A stretch of 64,000 bases of DNA from Clostridium_AD sp050717635 (GTDB taxonomy: Bacteria > Bacillota > Clostridia > Clostridiales > Clostridiaceae): contig NZ_JBOITO010000036.1 of NCBI RefSeq assembly GCF_050717635.1, positions 310,001 through 374,000 on the forward strand. Direction: 5' to 3'. This document shows, piece after piece, positions 44,193 through 52,362 of this stretch. Below the pieces are notes generated by a model. That model saw only the letters and a list, made by a program, of their open reading frames with translations. It was not told the DNA's origin and did no database searches. Made by a program: the position numbers and the translations under genes. The number at the start of each line of letters is the position of its first letter. The stretch's first letter is position 1.

Positions 44193-45485
44193 TTACATGA
44201 ATATTTTTAATAAAGTACTTGCCAATATTAAAACCATTGCTCCACCTATACGGGAAGATATTTGTGAAAAAGGCATAAGATCCATTCTCTTTGCTGCTGT
44301 TAATACTGCCACATCTCCAGTACCACCCATATTAGCCATACATAGTCCACCTGTTATAGCTGCCTCTATTGGATAGAATCCAACTATTTTTCCACCAAAG
44401 AATGCTCCTATAGTACCTCCTACTATTACTGCTAATACAAGAACTACATACTGCCAACTAAAGGCTGCTACAACCTGTGCAAGATCAGTATAGGCAACTC
44501 CTATTCCTACTAAAAGAGCTCCTGTAAAATTGGACATTACAAATGCAAACCATTGTTTTGCTGCAAGTTCCATGTACCTAGGAATAAATCCAAGAATTTT
44601 CACTGCAGCTACTGTCATTATCATCCATGCATAAGAATGAATTCCTGGTATAAATTTATTTATAGTCTTTCCAATAACAAAGAATGTTAAGGCTATTAAA
44701 AGTCCCATACCCATAGCTTTTATGTCTAATTTATTACTTTCTTCTTGTTCTACTACATCTTTTTTATCATCTATTTTCATTAATTTACCATTACCTGTTA
44801 GGCTAGGTTTGATTTTACCTAATCTATCAAGTAATCCACCCATAACTATGGCCATAGCGTTTCCAAGCGCTACTGCAGGTACCATTACAGATAACATATT
44901 TACTGGGTCTACTCCCAATGACTCACCAAATATTTTTGCCAGTGGAACGGCACCTGCGCCCATACCCCCTCCCATAATAGGGATTCCTATGAAAAATATT
45001 GCCTTTTGTGCCCCATAACCTATAATCGATCCAACTAAAGCCACAAGTCCTAGCGATACTATAAGTCCACATATTATTACTGGTAAATATCTAACAGCTG
45101 ATTTTACTAATAGTTTTCTACTCATACCAAGTATACTACCCGTTATCAGTGCTGCTATATAGAAATCTAGGAATCCACCACTCTTCATAAATGTTATCAT
45201 ATTCTCTGATGCTGCTTCTGGAATTATGTTATACATTACAAGTGCTGCTGATGCAAATATAATTACTATAGGTCCGCCACCTAAGAATGTTTTTACAATA
45301 GGCGTATTATTTCCTATTTCATTAAATATCGCACCAAGTACTAACATTAATGCAAAAGCACCTATCATTCCTGTAGGTAATGATCCCATGTAAGTTGCAG
45401 CTAAAACTACTATTGCTATAATTGCAAAACCTATAATTGGTAGTCCTAAAATCCTATAGCCATCTTTTTCAATTGTATTTTTCAT
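44193..45485 (-). CDS. 2-hydroxycarboxylate symporter (CitS/MaeN type)
   Basis: A 430-residue membrane protein with 11 or more hydrophobic segments. The two Gly-rich re-entrant loops characteristic of 2HCT symporters are visible as GIPIMGGGMGAGAVPL and ITGGLCMANMGGTGDVAVL. The family imports citrate, malate or lactate with Na+ or H+. The start at 45485 (MKNTIEKDGY) is chosen because GGAGGAG precedes it; the frame is open further upstream. The neighbouring CitA/CitB-like two-component system probably controls it; TACTT-type direct repeats (45545-45600) lie upstream of a TATAAT box. Confidence 0.9.
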   Translation of the reverse strand: MKNTIEKDGYRILGLPIIGFAIIAIVVLAATYMGSLPTGMIGAFALMLVLGAIFNEIGNNTPIVKTFLGGGPIVIIFASAALVMYNIIPEAASENMITFMKSGGFLDFYIAALITGSILGMSRKLLVKSAVRYLPVIICGLIVSLGLVALVGSIIGYGAQKAIFFIGIPIMGGGMGAGAVPLAKIFGESLGVDPVNMLSVMVPAVALGNAMAIVMGGLLDRLGKIKPSLTGNGKLMKIDDKKDVVEQEESNKLDIKAMGMGLLIALTFFVIGKTINKFIPGIHSYAWMIMTVAAVKILGFIPRYMELAAKQWFAFVMSNFTGALLVGIGVAYTDLAQVVAAFSWQYVVLVLAVIVGGTIGAFFGGKIVGFYPIEAAITGGLCMANMGGTGDVAVLTAAKRMDLMPFSQISSRIGGAMVLILASTLLKIFM

Positions 45486-45636
45486 GTATATCTCCTCCTT
45501 TAGGCATATATCTGTAGACGTTTTCATGAACTTTCTTTAATTACATTATAATATAAATAGTGAAATAAGTAATATTTAGAAAGTATTCTAAGTATTTTGT
45601 AACTAAAGTAACCTTCGTTATTTTATTAACAATTTT

Positions 45637-45671
45637 AAAAAACCTCAATATAAATTATTGAGGTTTTTTTT
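45637..45671 (-). terminator. Terminator of the two-component operon
   Basis: AACCTCAATA and TATTGAGGTT with flanking A and T runs, 29 bases past the kinase stop on the minus strand. Confidence 0.88.
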
Positions 45672-45699
45672 GCAACAAAAGTTTTAAATACTTACTATT

Positions 45700-47313
45700 C
45701 TATTTTTCTTTAGATAAAATAACTGCAATTGTGCACCCATTATTTCTTTCTGTATTTATAGCTATTTTCCCATTTAAATTTTCAATAGTTTCTTTTACTA
45801 GTGCCATACCCACTCCCTCACTACCTAGTTTTGTTGTATAACCTCGTTTAAATATCTTATTTATATTTTCCGCCTCAATCCCAACTCCTGAATCCTCAAC
45901 TTCGATTTCAATTCTATCGTCAAATTCTTCAATTTTTAACTTTACATATTTATTTTCCTTATCGCATTTGTTTACGGATTCCAAACCATTTTCAATTAAA
46001 TTTCCAAGGATAGTTATCAAATCATTACTATCTATATTTTTATGGGTACTTGCAAGATTAACTTCTTCATTAATTATTAAATTTATCCCAAGTTCTTTCG
46101 CCCTACTAACCTTTCCCAATATTAGTGCTGCAATAGTAGGGTCTTTAATTTTGTTAGTTACCATACTTAAGAGTTTTTGTCTTTTTTCTGTAATGCTTGT
46201 AATATATTTTTTTACTTCCTCCAAATCCCCCATATATATAAGTCCAAGAATAACATGAAGTTTATTCATAAATTCATGGTTATTTGCCCTCAGCGCATCC
46301 ACAATCTGCTTTACTCCAGTAAGTTCTTCTGCCAATTTTGTAACATTAGTTTTATTTCTAAAAGTAGCAATAGCCCCAATGATTTTTCCCTTATCAACTA
46401 TTGGAATTTTATTAGTCATTATTATAGTGTTATTTATCCTTTGCTCCTTATCAAATTCTGGGACACCTGTTTCTAGTACTGTAACTAAATGTGTAGTTGG
46501 AAAAATATCTTCTATGTTTTTACCAAGAATATCATTTTTATTAATCATATTTTTAAAATCTAATATATCTATTGCTGAGTCATTTATAAGAGTGATTTCC
46601 CCTTTGCTATCAACGGCTATTAGCCCCTCATAAATAGCGTCAATTATCCCCATCTTTTCGTTATAACGCCTTGTTATTTCCTCAGGCTCAAGTCCAAGCA
46701 AAATATTTTTTATGTTATTTGCTAATAAAAAAGCTCCTATAATACCTACCGCAAGACCTCCAAGGCTGATTATAATTATGTAAAGAATTGTTGTATGTTT
46801 TGAATTTTCTATACTATTTGTAAGTGTGCCTACACAAACAAATCCGATTTGTCTTTTATTTTCGCTATCAAATATTGGTACAAACGCTCTTAAAGATTTC
46901 CCCAGTGTTCCAGTAGCTTCTGAAACATAAATATCTCCATTTTCGACAACTCTAGATTCGTCCCCACCAACAAATTTTGCTCCTATCATTTCAGCATTAG
47001 GATGTGAATATCTAATACCTTCCATATCAGCTACAGTAATATATTCAACCTGTGTTAGTGTTTTACATTGCATATTTACATACGATGCAATTTCTTTAAA
47101 AGGGTCCTTTTTATCTAATGCAATGATTACAACTTTAGAATTGGCCATCATCTGGGCCACATTCATAATGTTAGTTTTTGCCTCATTTTCTATATTTCTA
47201 GTCATACGTGAAGTTACAAAAAAAATAATAACAGATATAGATATAGCTACTACTATTATAATCAATAATGTAATCTTTGTTTGTAGCTTTATCGCCTTTC
47301 TCATATTTATCAC
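45700..47313 (-). CDS. CitA/DcuS-like sensor histidine kinase
   Basis: A 537-residue membrane sensor kinase. Two membrane segments (about 12-33 and 178-200) flank an extracellular single-Cache domain with RYSHPNAEMIGAKFVGGDE and SLRAFVPIFDSENKRQIGFV, the carboxylate-sensor pattern. A cytoplasmic PAS domain follows (about 220-330), then a SpoB-type dimerisation helix with the phospho-accepting His in NNHEFMNKLHVILGL and a HATPase domain (LIENGLESVNKC, VEDSGVGI, GSEGVGMALV). It likely senses citrate, malate or a related acid outside the cell. Confidence 0.92.
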   Translation of the reverse strand: MINMRKAIKLQTKITLLIIIVVAISISVIIFFVTSRMTRNIENEAKTNIMNVAQMMANSKVVIIALDKKDPFKEIASYVNMQCKTLTQVEYITVADMEGIRYSHPNAEMIGAKFVGGDESRVVENGDIYVSEATGTLGKSLRAFVPIFDSENKRQIGFVCVGTLTNSIENSKHTTILYIIIISLGGLAVGIIGAFLLANNIKNILLGLEPEEITRRYNEKMGIIDAIYEGLIAVDSKGEITLINDSAIDILDFKNMINKNDILGKNIEDIFPTTHLVTVLETGVPEFDKEQRINNTIIMTNKIPIVDKGKIIGAIATFRNKTNVTKLAEELTGVKQIVDALRANNHEFMNKLHVILGLIYMGDLEEVKKYITSITEKRQKLLSMVTNKIKDPTIAALILGKVSRAKELGINLIINEEVNLASTHKNIDSNDLITILGNLIENGLESVNKCDKENKYVKLKIEEFDDRIEIEVEDSGVGIEAENINKIFKRGYTTKLGSEGVGMALVKETIENLNGKIAINTERNNGCTIAVILSKEK

Positions 47314-47352
47314 CTCAATTAAAAAATATAAAAATTTAAGACTGTTTCACCA

Positions 47353-48072
47353 TTACTGCCAACATTTAATCATATTATCTATAAGATTTTTATCAACCTT
47401 TACGCATTTGTATCTATGTATAGGTCTACCAAGAGAACCATATGTTATTTTTGCCTTTAGTGCTCCCGACTCTTCTAAAAAGCTAACATATTTACCCATG
47501 GATACTCTTGAAACTCCTACAAGCCTCGCCAGTTCCTCTGTTGAAAAGTTTTCATCTTTATTTTCTATTATCTTCTGCCAGGAAAGTTTTAACGTATTCT
47601 TCCCAATTCCTTTTGGGAATTCAATTAATTCAGAATTTTGATCGTTATGCAAAATATGCCTATCTAGCTCCTCTTGACTTAAATCATCACTATTTTTTAT
47701 TAATCTTTCTCTATTTTTATAATTATTTAAAGCAGAACTAAATCTCTCAAATTCAAAAGGTTTAATTAAATAATCTACTGCTCCATATTGAAGAGCTTTT
47801 TTTACACTTGCGCTGTCCCTTGCTGCACTTACCATAATTACATCTATATTTTTATCCATGTTTCTAATTTCAGAAAGTAATTCAAGCCCACTAGTTACAG
47901 GCATGAATACATCAAGTAAAATCAGGTCTATTTCTTCTTTTTCTAAAACCTCTAAAGCCTCATGGGCTGAACGAGCTATTCCTCCTAATTTAAATCCATC
48001 TATCTGCTGAAGATAATACTTATTAAACTTTATTACCATGGGATCATCCTCTACTATTAAAACCTTGATCAT
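47353..48072 (-). CDS. CitB/DcuR-like response regulator
   Basis: A 239-residue response regulator: receiver domain (1-120) with EDD at 8-10, phospho-acceptor Asp in LILLDVFMPVTSG (about 54) and Lys in YLIKPFEFERF (about 104). A C-terminal helix-turn-helix (about 175-235) with STEELARLVGVSRVSMGKYV. It is followed 39 bases later by the sensor kinase, so regulator comes first in the operon. Targets are probably the downstream 2HCT symporter and the divergent permease at 48224. Confidence 0.92.
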   Translation of the reverse strand: MIKVLIVEDDPMVIKFNKYYLQQIDGFKLGGIARSAHEALEVLEKEEIDLILLDVFMPVTSGLELLSEIRNMDKNIDVIMVSAARDSASVKKALQYGAVDYLIKPFEFERFSSALNNYKNRERLIKNSDDLSQEELDRHILHNDQNSELIEFPKGIGKNTLKLSWQKIIENKDENFSTEELARLVGVSRVSMGKYVSFLEESGALKAKITYGSLGRPIHRYKCVKVDKNLIDNMIKCWQ

Positions 48073-48140
48073 CTAAACCACCGATCCTTTATATCTAGTA
48101 TTATATATTAACACAAGAGGCATGTCTAATTATTAAACAT

Positions 48141-48169
48141 TTGACAACCCTTTCTAATCGTGGTAAAAA
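48141..48169 (+). promoter_or_regulatory. Promoter of the malate-permease-like gene
   Basis: TTGACA (48141-48146), 17 bases, TAAAAA (48164-48169). The hexamer match is good at -35 and moderate at -10. The 142-base gap to the divergent regulator gene would hold the shared control sites. Confidence 0.45.
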
Positions 48170-48223
48170 AGTAGTAGAACTTGTACTACTTTTTATAGTA
48201 TAAATTATGAAAGGATGTTTTAT

Positions 48224-49162
48224 ATGACTGAAATGCTTGCCGCTGTAGAGACTATATTAAGTATGATGATAATAATATCTCTTGGTTTTATCCTTACCCA
48301 TAAAAAATGGTTTACAGAAGAGGTATCCGCCGTACTAGTTAAACTTGTTACACAAATATCTCTGCCTCTACTTATGATAAACACAATAACTAACAATTTT
48401 GATAGTCAAAGTCTTATATCATCATCAAAAGCACTTATAATTCCTTTTTTATCTATACTTTTATGTTACCTAATTTCTATAGTTTTTTCTAAAGTTATGA
48501 AAATAGATAAAAATAAAAGTGGTCTCTTTAGATCTATGTTTTTTAACTCCAACACCATCTTTATGGGACTTCCTATAAATATGGCTTTGTTTGGAGAAAA
48601 AAGTGTGCCTTTTGTGCTTCTTTATTACATTGCAAATACAACATTTTTTTGGACTATAGGAATTTATGAAATAAGTAAGGATAGTTCAGAATTTAAACAA
48701 AGAATATTTTCCAAGGAAAGTTTAAAGAAAATTTTTTCTCCTCCACTAATTGGATACCTTATTGGTATAGTTATAGTACTTTTAAATATAAGTTTACCTA
48801 GTTTTCTTAAGGATACTTTTAAATATCTTGGTAATATAACCACGCCTATAGCTATGCTCTTTATAGGAATAACAATTTACTCAGTTAATTTCAAGAAAAT
48901 TAAGGTAGATAAAAATGTTATAGGCGTCCTCCTTGGACGGTTTTTAATTGCTCCAATGCTTGTGATTGCACTAGCTCTTATATTTCCTATACCTAAACTT
49001 ATGAGAAATGTTTTTATAATTCAATCTATAATGCCAGTTATGACTAACACTGCAATTATTGCAAAGGCTTATAATGCAGATTGTGATTATGCAGCTATTA
49101 TGATTGGTATTACTACTGTTGCTTGTCTTTTCATAATACCAATTTATATGTTGTTTTTATAA
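48224..49162 (+). CDS. AEC-family permease (malate permease-like)
   Basis: A 312-residue membrane protein of the auxin efflux carrier family, with about ten hydrophobic segments. The N-terminal half has SLPLLMINTITNNF and NSNTIFMGLPINMALFG, the C-terminal half GNITTPIAMLFIGI and MPVMTNTAIIAKAYNAD. Bacterial members include malate permease MleP, which fits its place next to a CitA/CitB-like system and a 2HCT symporter. The second ATG at 48224 is chosen because AAGGA lies about 9 bases upstream; the first ATG abuts that site. Confidence 0.85.
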   Translation: MTEMLAAVETILSMMIIISLGFILTHKKWFTEEVSAVLVKLVTQISLPLLMINTITNNFDSQSLISSSKALIIPFLSILLCYLISIVFSKVMKIDKNKSGLFRSMFFNSNTIFMGLPINMALFGEKSVPFVLLYYIANTTFFWTIGIYEISKDSSEFKQRIFSKESLKKIFSPPLIGYLIGIVIVLLNISLPSFLKDTFKYLGNITTPIAMLFIGITIYSVNFKKIKVDKNVIGVLLGRFLIAPMLVIALALIFPIPKLMRNVFIIQSIMPVMTNTAIIAKAYNADCDYAAIMIGITTVACLFIIPIYMLFL

Positions 49163-49163
49163 T

Positions 49164-49197
49164 AAAAAAAACTAGAGATAAATCTCTAGGTTTTTTT
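49164..49197. terminator. Bidirectional terminator overlapping the folT stop
   Basis: AAAAAAACTAGAGAT and ATCTCTAGGTTTTTTT form a stem with A and T runs on both sides. It serves the plus-strand permease and the minus-strand folT gene; the folT stop codon lies inside it. Confidence 0.88.
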
Positions 49198-49675
49198 GTG
49201 GCATGAACTTAAGAAAGCTATAAATTAATATACTTTGAATAGGCAACATAATTACACTTTTTATGAAGCGTGGAACAATAAGAGCCACAACTCCTTTACC
49301 TGTAATTATTGAGAGCCAGTAAGTATTTAGTCCTAAATCAACAAATATTACAACAATAGATACAGCTATAATTATCCTGAGTATAGTTTTTGTTTTTTTA
49401 TAGAGTAGTATACCATAAATTGAACCAGCTAAAAACGCACTTAGAGTAAATCCTGGGAAATAAGCCCCTTTTGGAAATAACATCATTCCAAGTATGTCTG
49501 AAAATGCTGCAGTTATCCCTCCCAAAATTGGTCCAAACATAACTGAAGCTAAAACTATTGGTATAAACCCAAACCCTATTCTAACAATTGGGGTCTGTAT
49601 AGCAAAAAATCTTGTTAATACGATTTCCATTGAAATTAAAAGTCCCATAAAAATAAAATTTCGTGTAGTTTTCAA
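49172..49675 (-). CDS. folT: Folate ECF transporter substrate-binding subunit
   Basis: A 167-residue membrane protein of the ECF S-component type (FolT), with about six hydrophobic segments: TRFFAIQTPIVRIGFGFIPIVLASVMFGP is the conserved N-terminal region and GAYFPGFTLSAFLAGSIYG the following loop. The TTG at 49675 is chosen because GAGGAGG precedes it; the open frame continues 27 codons upstream but those overlap the riboswitch. A tetrahydrofolate riboswitch upstream confirms folate as substrate. It would work with the shared ECF module encoded elsewhere. Confidence 0.92.
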   Translation of the reverse strand: MKTTRNFIFMGLLISMEIVLTRFFAIQTPIVRIGFGFIPIVLASVMFGPILGGITAAFSDILGMMLFPKGAYFPGFTLSAFLAGSIYGILLYKKTKTILRIIIAVSIVVIFVDLGLNTYWLSIITGKGVVALIVPRFIKSVIMLPIQSILIYSFLKFMPQKNLEIYL

Positions 49676-49739
49676 ATAAAACACCTCCTCTTTTTTATAT
49701 ATGACAAATAGCCACATAAAGAGAATGGTGCTCTTTACT

Positions 49740-49848
49740 GTGACAGCGGAATGCAAAAATTATACCGCAAATCATTTTCTGATTTTTCGTCCAGTGGCAA
49801 CTTCCCGTCCATCTGGCACTTAACGCACAACTTCCTACTCTGCACTTT
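49740..49848 (-). ncRNA. Tetrahydrofolate (THF) riboswitch
   Basis: In RNA sense the leader reads GCAGAGUAGG, then GCGUUAAGUGCC, GGGAAGUUGCC, GGACGAA and finally GCGGUAU with UUUUUGCAUUCCGC. These blocks, in this order, match the THF riboswitch consensus (AGAGUAG, GCGUUAAGUG, GGGAnGU, GACGAA, GCGGU, UGCAUnCCGC). It lies just before folT. Confidence 0.85.
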
Positions 49849-49900
49849 ATATTTTGAATACAATATCATTCTATATGTTTTTTGTATAAAAATCAACATT

Positions 49901-51022
49901 TTACTTACTTATTTGATAAATATAAAATCCTACACCAATTACAATTGCAATAACAAAAATTAATAATAATATCTTTAGAATACTAACTGGTGATTCACCA
50001 TGGACTTCACCTGTTTGTCCATTCACCATAAATCTATATACTTTTTCTTTATAAATATATGCAGAAATCCATATAGGAAGTAAAATATGTTTAAACTTTA
50101 TAGCATCATAGGATGTTTCTATGTTTAAGCTTCTCACAGTATCCCCACCTATATGATGTGTAATCTCAGTCCTTAAATCACTTTCTATTTTTCCCTCGGC
50201 TAAATTCCAACCTGATTTTAAATCTATGCTATATCTTTCAGCTAAAAAACCTGATAGAAATTCTGGCTTATACTGGACCAGTTCATTTAAATTAAATGGT
50301 TCTAGTTTACTTATTATATGTTTATTAATTTGTGCTGAAGCATTAATTAATATATCATCAAAAAACTTAGAATAATCACCTCTAACAAAACTCCACGATG
50401 TTTTTCTAACCTGCTTTGAAACCATCTTTCGTTCCTTTCCCTGCCCAACCCAGCTAGTTTCAGTTACGTAGTAATAAGTGCCTCTTTGTGCAGTATAGTT
50501 TGAAAATGTATTACTATCATATGTCCAAAAAGGAATATATACGCCTTTAATTCTGTTCATATTATGATTATTCTTAAGTGCTTTAGGTGCGAAAAATAAT
50601 TTTTTTATCCATTTTACAAACAGCTTTTCAACATTATCTTTGGATATTTTAAATGGTATTAGTGATTCAGGTACTATACCTGCTGCTTCTTCAGTTTTTA
50701 CAATATGTGACGAACCACAAAATGCACAAAACTGAGCTGTACTATTTTCATCTAGCACAGTTTCCGCAGCGCAACTCTCACACTTAATTATTCTTTTTTC
50801 ATTTCCCCAATTTTTATTGCTAGTATACTCTGCATTATTAAAGTCATATTCAATTATATTTGTTTTATCAAATTTAATTTCACCCTCATTAGAACAATAT
50901 GGACAAACTAATTTTTGTTTTTCAGGCTCAAATACCATATTACCTGCACAGGAAGGACAAATAAAGTGTTCAGTTTCTTCCTGTTTAGTAATACTCTCTT
51001 CAGCATAAGGTGTATCTGACAT
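49901..51022 (-). CDS. YdjG-like zinc-ribbon membrane protein
   Basis: A 373-residue protein with two zinc ribbons at the N-terminus (CPSCAGNMVFEPEKQKLVCPYC at about 18-39 and CESCAAETVLDENSTAQFCAFC at about 73-95), a long soluble region and one membrane segment near the C-terminus (LKILLLIFVIAIVIGVGFYIY). The layout matches B. subtilis YdjG, which with YdjH and YdjI anchors the phage-shock protein PspA at stressed membranes. Here it follows the YdjI-like gene by 41 bases. No PspA or YdjH homologue is near. Confidence 0.82.
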   Translation of the reverse strand: MSDTPYAEESITKQEETEHFICPSCAGNMVFEPEKQKLVCPYCSNEGEIKFDKTNIIEYDFNNAEYTSNKNWGNEKRIIKCESCAAETVLDENSTAQFCAFCGSSHIVKTEEAAGIVPESLIPFKISKDNVEKLFVKWIKKLFFAPKALKNNHNMNRIKGVYIPFWTYDSNTFSNYTAQRGTYYYVTETSWVGQGKERKMVSKQVRKTSWSFVRGDYSKFFDDILINASAQINKHIISKLEPFNLNELVQYKPEFLSGFLAERYSIDLKSGWNLAEGKIESDLRTEITHHIGGDTVRSLNIETSYDAIKFKHILLPIWISAYIYKEKVYRFMVNGQTGEVHGESPVSILKILLLIFVIAIVIGVGFYIYQISK

Positions 51023-51063
51023 ATAATCTCCCCCTAATCTTTTTTCAAACTACCTTCTACAAG

Positions 51064-52197
51064 CTAAGTATTCGGATTTCCGCATTCTGTGCAGAACTTT
51101 TCATCTGGTGAAATTTTAGCCTTGCAATTTGAGCAGAACTTTTCCGTAATCTGTGACGCGCCACAATCCGGGCAAAATTTAGCATTATCACTTATTTCAG
51201 TCCCACATTTAACACATTTATTTTTTGGCTCTTCTAATGGTTTTCCACATTCATTACAAAACTTATGATCCTTTGGTACTTGCATATGACAGTGAGGACA
51301 TTCCATTGTTGTGTTTCCAGAATGATTTTGTGTAGGCGCTTTTTCTCTTAATGATTCTGTCATAATATTACCAATAGCAGCACCCGCTCCAATGGAAACT
51401 CCTACTCCAGCCATACCGGAAGGATTTTGAGCAGCGTCTCTTATTGCTTCTGCAGCTTGATACTTAGTGTACTGATTTAGATCTCCCAAAACGCCCATAG
51501 AGGTCCTCTTATCCATAACTTTTTCAACTTCTTTTGGAAGCGACAAATTTTCAATTATTAGCGTTTTAAGCTTAAATCCAAATTCATAAAATTTAGGTTG
51601 TAAATTAATTTTAGCTCCCATACTTAGCTCATCATAATTCATAGCAAGATCAAGTGCAGCTATTTTAGATTCACCTATTACATCCGTAATACCAGATATA
51701 ATAGTACGTGTTAATTGTCCTGAAATGCTTTCAGTATCAAAACTCTGATTAGTTCCAAATACTTCTTTCAGAAATATCTCAGGATTACTAACTGAGTATG
51801 AATAAATACCATACCCTCTTAATCTAATCATACCAAATTCTTTGTCACGCATCATTATAGGATTTAATGTTCCCCACTTCTGATTTGTAAATTGTTTTGA
51901 ATTAACAAAATAAACTTCTGCTTTAAAAGGTGAATTAAAACCATACTTCCATGATTTGAGCTTAGTTATCACAGGCATATTTTCAGTAGATAGTATATAT
52001 CTGCCTGGAGAGAATACATCTGATATTACGCCCTCGTTAACAAATACTGCAAATTGAGATTCCCTTACAGTTAATTGTGCTCCCATTTTTATTTCTTTGT
52101 CCTCTACTGGAAATCTATATACCATTGTATCTGTAGTATTGTCCGTCCATTCTATTACCTCAATTAATTGACTTTTAATAAAATCAAATAGTCCCAT
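51064..52197 (-). CDS. YdjI-like SPFH-domain protein with zinc ribbons
   Basis: A 377-residue protein. Residues about 25-245 are an SPFH (band-7-like) domain of the YdjI/virion-core type: MVYRFPVEDKEIKMGAQLTVRESQFAVFVNEG and MIRLRGYGIYSYSVSNPEIFL. A Gly/Ala-rich hydrophobic linker (GMAGVGVSIGAGAAIGNIM) follows, then three double zinc ribbons (CPHCHMQVPKDHKFCNECG, CVKCGTEISDNAKFCPDCG, CSNCKAKISPDEKFCTECG). B. subtilis YdjI supports PspA at membranes under stress. It begins the two-gene unit, with its own promoter. Confidence 0.88.
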   Translation of the reverse strand: MGLFDFIKSQLIEVIEWTDNTTDTMVYRFPVEDKEIKMGAQLTVRESQFAVFVNEGVISDVFSPGRYILSTENMPVITKLKSWKYGFNSPFKAEVYFVNSKQFTNQKWGTLNPIMMRDKEFGMIRLRGYGIYSYSVSNPEIFLKEVFGTNQSFDTESISGQLTRTIISGITDVIGESKIAALDLAMNYDELSMGAKINLQPKFYEFGFKLKTLIIENLSLPKEVEKVMDKRTSMGVLGDLNQYTKYQAAEAIRDAAQNPSGMAGVGVSIGAGAAIGNIMTESLREKAPTQNHSGNTTMECPHCHMQVPKDHKFCNECGKPLEEPKNKCVKCGTEISDNAKFCPDCGASQITEKFCSNCKAKISPDEKFCTECGNPNT

Positions 52198-52229
52198 ATT
52201 TATATTTCCCCCTTGTTGTATTCTTTACA

Positions 52230-52266
52230 ATTATACCATAAGGTGCCACCCACGTGGCAAGTGGCA
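52230..52266 (-). promoter_or_regulatory. Promoter of the ydjI-ydjG-like unit with inverted repeat
   Basis: TATAAT lies on the minus strand at 52235-52230. Immediately upstream, TGCCAC (52244-52249) and GTGGCA (52254-52259) form an inverted repeat and a second GTGGCA follows at 52261-52266, over the -35 region, where no good hexamer is seen. This looks like an operator. Confidence 0.45.
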
Positions 52267-52302
52267 TTAAACTAAAGTTACACAAAATGACCATAAACAA
52301 AT

Positions 52303-52339
52303 AAAACCTTGGAACTCAAATTTAGAGTCCCAAGGTTTT
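52303..52339 (-). terminator. Terminator of the amylopullulanase gene
   Basis: AAAACCTTGGaACTC pairs with GAGTcCCAAGGTTTT (one bulge each side). It lies 24 bases past the stop on the minus strand and is followed by a short T run. Confidence 0.85.
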
Positions 52340-52362
52340 ACTTGTTTTTTTAATTTTAATTG

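Noticed and set aside
49676..49756. N-terminal extension of FolT
   Set aside because: It overlaps the end of the THF riboswitch and lies before the GAGGAGG site.
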